Of a DNA stretch of 40,609 nucleotides, positions 40,122 to 40,609 are shown piece by piece. The notes beneath the pieces were generated by a model that was not told the origin of the DNA, searched no databases, and saw only the letters and a program-made list of their open reading frames with translations. A program made the position numbers and the translations under genes. The number at the start of each line of letters is the position of its first letter. Position 1 is the stretch's first letter. Source of the stretch: an uncultured Eubacteriales bacterium (GTDB lineage Bacteria > Bacillota > Clostridia > Oscillospirales > Acutalibacteraceae); contig CAKSFK010000019.1 of NCBI GenBank assembly GCA_934454655.1, positions 1-40,609 of the forward strand. The letters are read 5' to 3'.

Positions 40122-40609
40122 ATTTTCTCTTTTTCCGCCTTAATTTGCGCCCTGACCTCTGTAATCATTTCCGCGAGCTTTTCTTCGCATTCCTTGCGCG
40201 TTTTCGCGTAGATATTGTGGCTTTCCCGCTTTCCGTAGGCGTTGGTCGGCGTGTACCTTCCCTCATACAGGTGGTCGTTAATCATGATGACACAGCCCGT
40301 CCCGGGTTTGCGTATTTTCGGCTTGTACGGCGTGAATTCGACCGGGGAGGTATCTTTCCTTTCCTCCCGCGCTATCGTCGGCATTTGGGCGTCTGTGCCG
40401 CCGATTTTGCGGTCTATATGCACCGCCGCCTGCCTTTGCATAGTATCGGTGATATGGCTGTAAATATCCAGTGTAGTTGCCGAGGACACATGTTTTCTAA
40501 CCGATGACGGATTTCTCGGTCTGCCGTTATCTGTCGGTGACGGAAACATCCATTCCGAATCCACCGTTTCCTTATACGCCACAAGGGTTTTCAAGAGTGA
40601 CGGTGGCAG
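40112..40609 (-). pseudogene. Tyrosine recombinase/integrase, C-terminal part with internal deletion (partial)
   Basis: This frame runs off the right edge of the window, so the N-terminus is not seen. It shows the end of a tyrosine recombinase: EWMFPSP then SVRKH, jumping directly to VSSATTLDIYSHITDTMQ, whose Tyr is the nucleophile. The stretch normally between these, about 40 residues with the HxLRHTFAT box and the GH motif, is missing in frame. The C-terminal tail (KPGTGCVIMINDHLYEGRY, then KRESHNIYAKTRKECEEKL) is characteristic of integrases from clostridial integrative elements. It should be inactive. It lies convergent with the putative restriction gene. Confidence 0.8.

Overview
The window looks like chromosomal DNA of a spore-forming, anaerobic clostridial Firmicute, probably an uncultured gut member of the Oscillospirales/Ruminococcaceae type. 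The evidence is spoIVA and spo0A, a class III (oxygen-sensitive) ribonucleotide reductase, class II GalT, strong Shine-Dalgarno sites, and many TTGACA/TATAAT promoters with 17-bp spacers. The genus is inference; no rRNA is present.

Layout. 0.1-0.7 kb: two small proteins of unknown function, transcribed leftward. 0.8-5.2 kb: a rightward operon from a textbook promoter, with galT, an auxin-efflux-type carrier, a GT-C-like membrane glycosyltransferase and a short-chain dehydrogenase. 5.3-5.6 kb: the first copy of a ~340-bp structured repeat. 5.7-6.8 kb: a leftward MntR/DtxR regulator plus alpha/beta hydrolase. 6.9-14.6 kb: spoIVA with a sigma-E-like promoter, then gltB-gltD behind a strong leader terminator (putative attenuator). 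14.6-16.6 kb: a second type of repeat, a possible small gene remnant, a DUF1015-type gene, and the second, inverted copy of the 340-bp repeat. 16.6-20.9 kb: a lipoprotein, a sodium:alanine symporter, spo0A (with 0A-box-like sites), a GGDEF protein and an XRE regulator. 21.0-25.1 kb: leftward DUF378, maf, a membrane protein and pcrA/uvrD. 25.2-27.9 kb: a DivIVA-like coiled-coil protein, an MFS transporter and an esterase. 28.0-34.2 kb: tRNA-Val, a GH42 beta-galactosidase, pepT, a PAS protein, a C39-like cysteine peptidase, a DUF2975-like protein, an LCP-like exported protein and a YitT protein. 34.2-37.6 kb: nrdD-nrdG-dut (dNTP supply) behind a NrdR-box-like site. 37.7-40.6 kb: tRNA-Met, tRNA-Glu, a degenerate tRNA-like segment and tRNA-Pro, followed by an AT-rich island with a GmrSD-like (DUF262+DUF1524) putative restriction protein and the tail of an internally deleted tyrosine recombinase.

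Links between genes: GH42 beta-galactosidase releases galactose that GalT can feed into glycolysis. GltBD assimilates ammonia through glutamine. NrdD/NrdG/Dut balance the dNTP pool. SpoIVA and Spo0A serve sporulation. The least explained signals are the inverted pair of 340-bp repeats, each carrying an identical Shine-Dalgarno-led 13-codon ORF, and the fact that all three intergenic repeat insertions lie between paired terminator-like hairpins.
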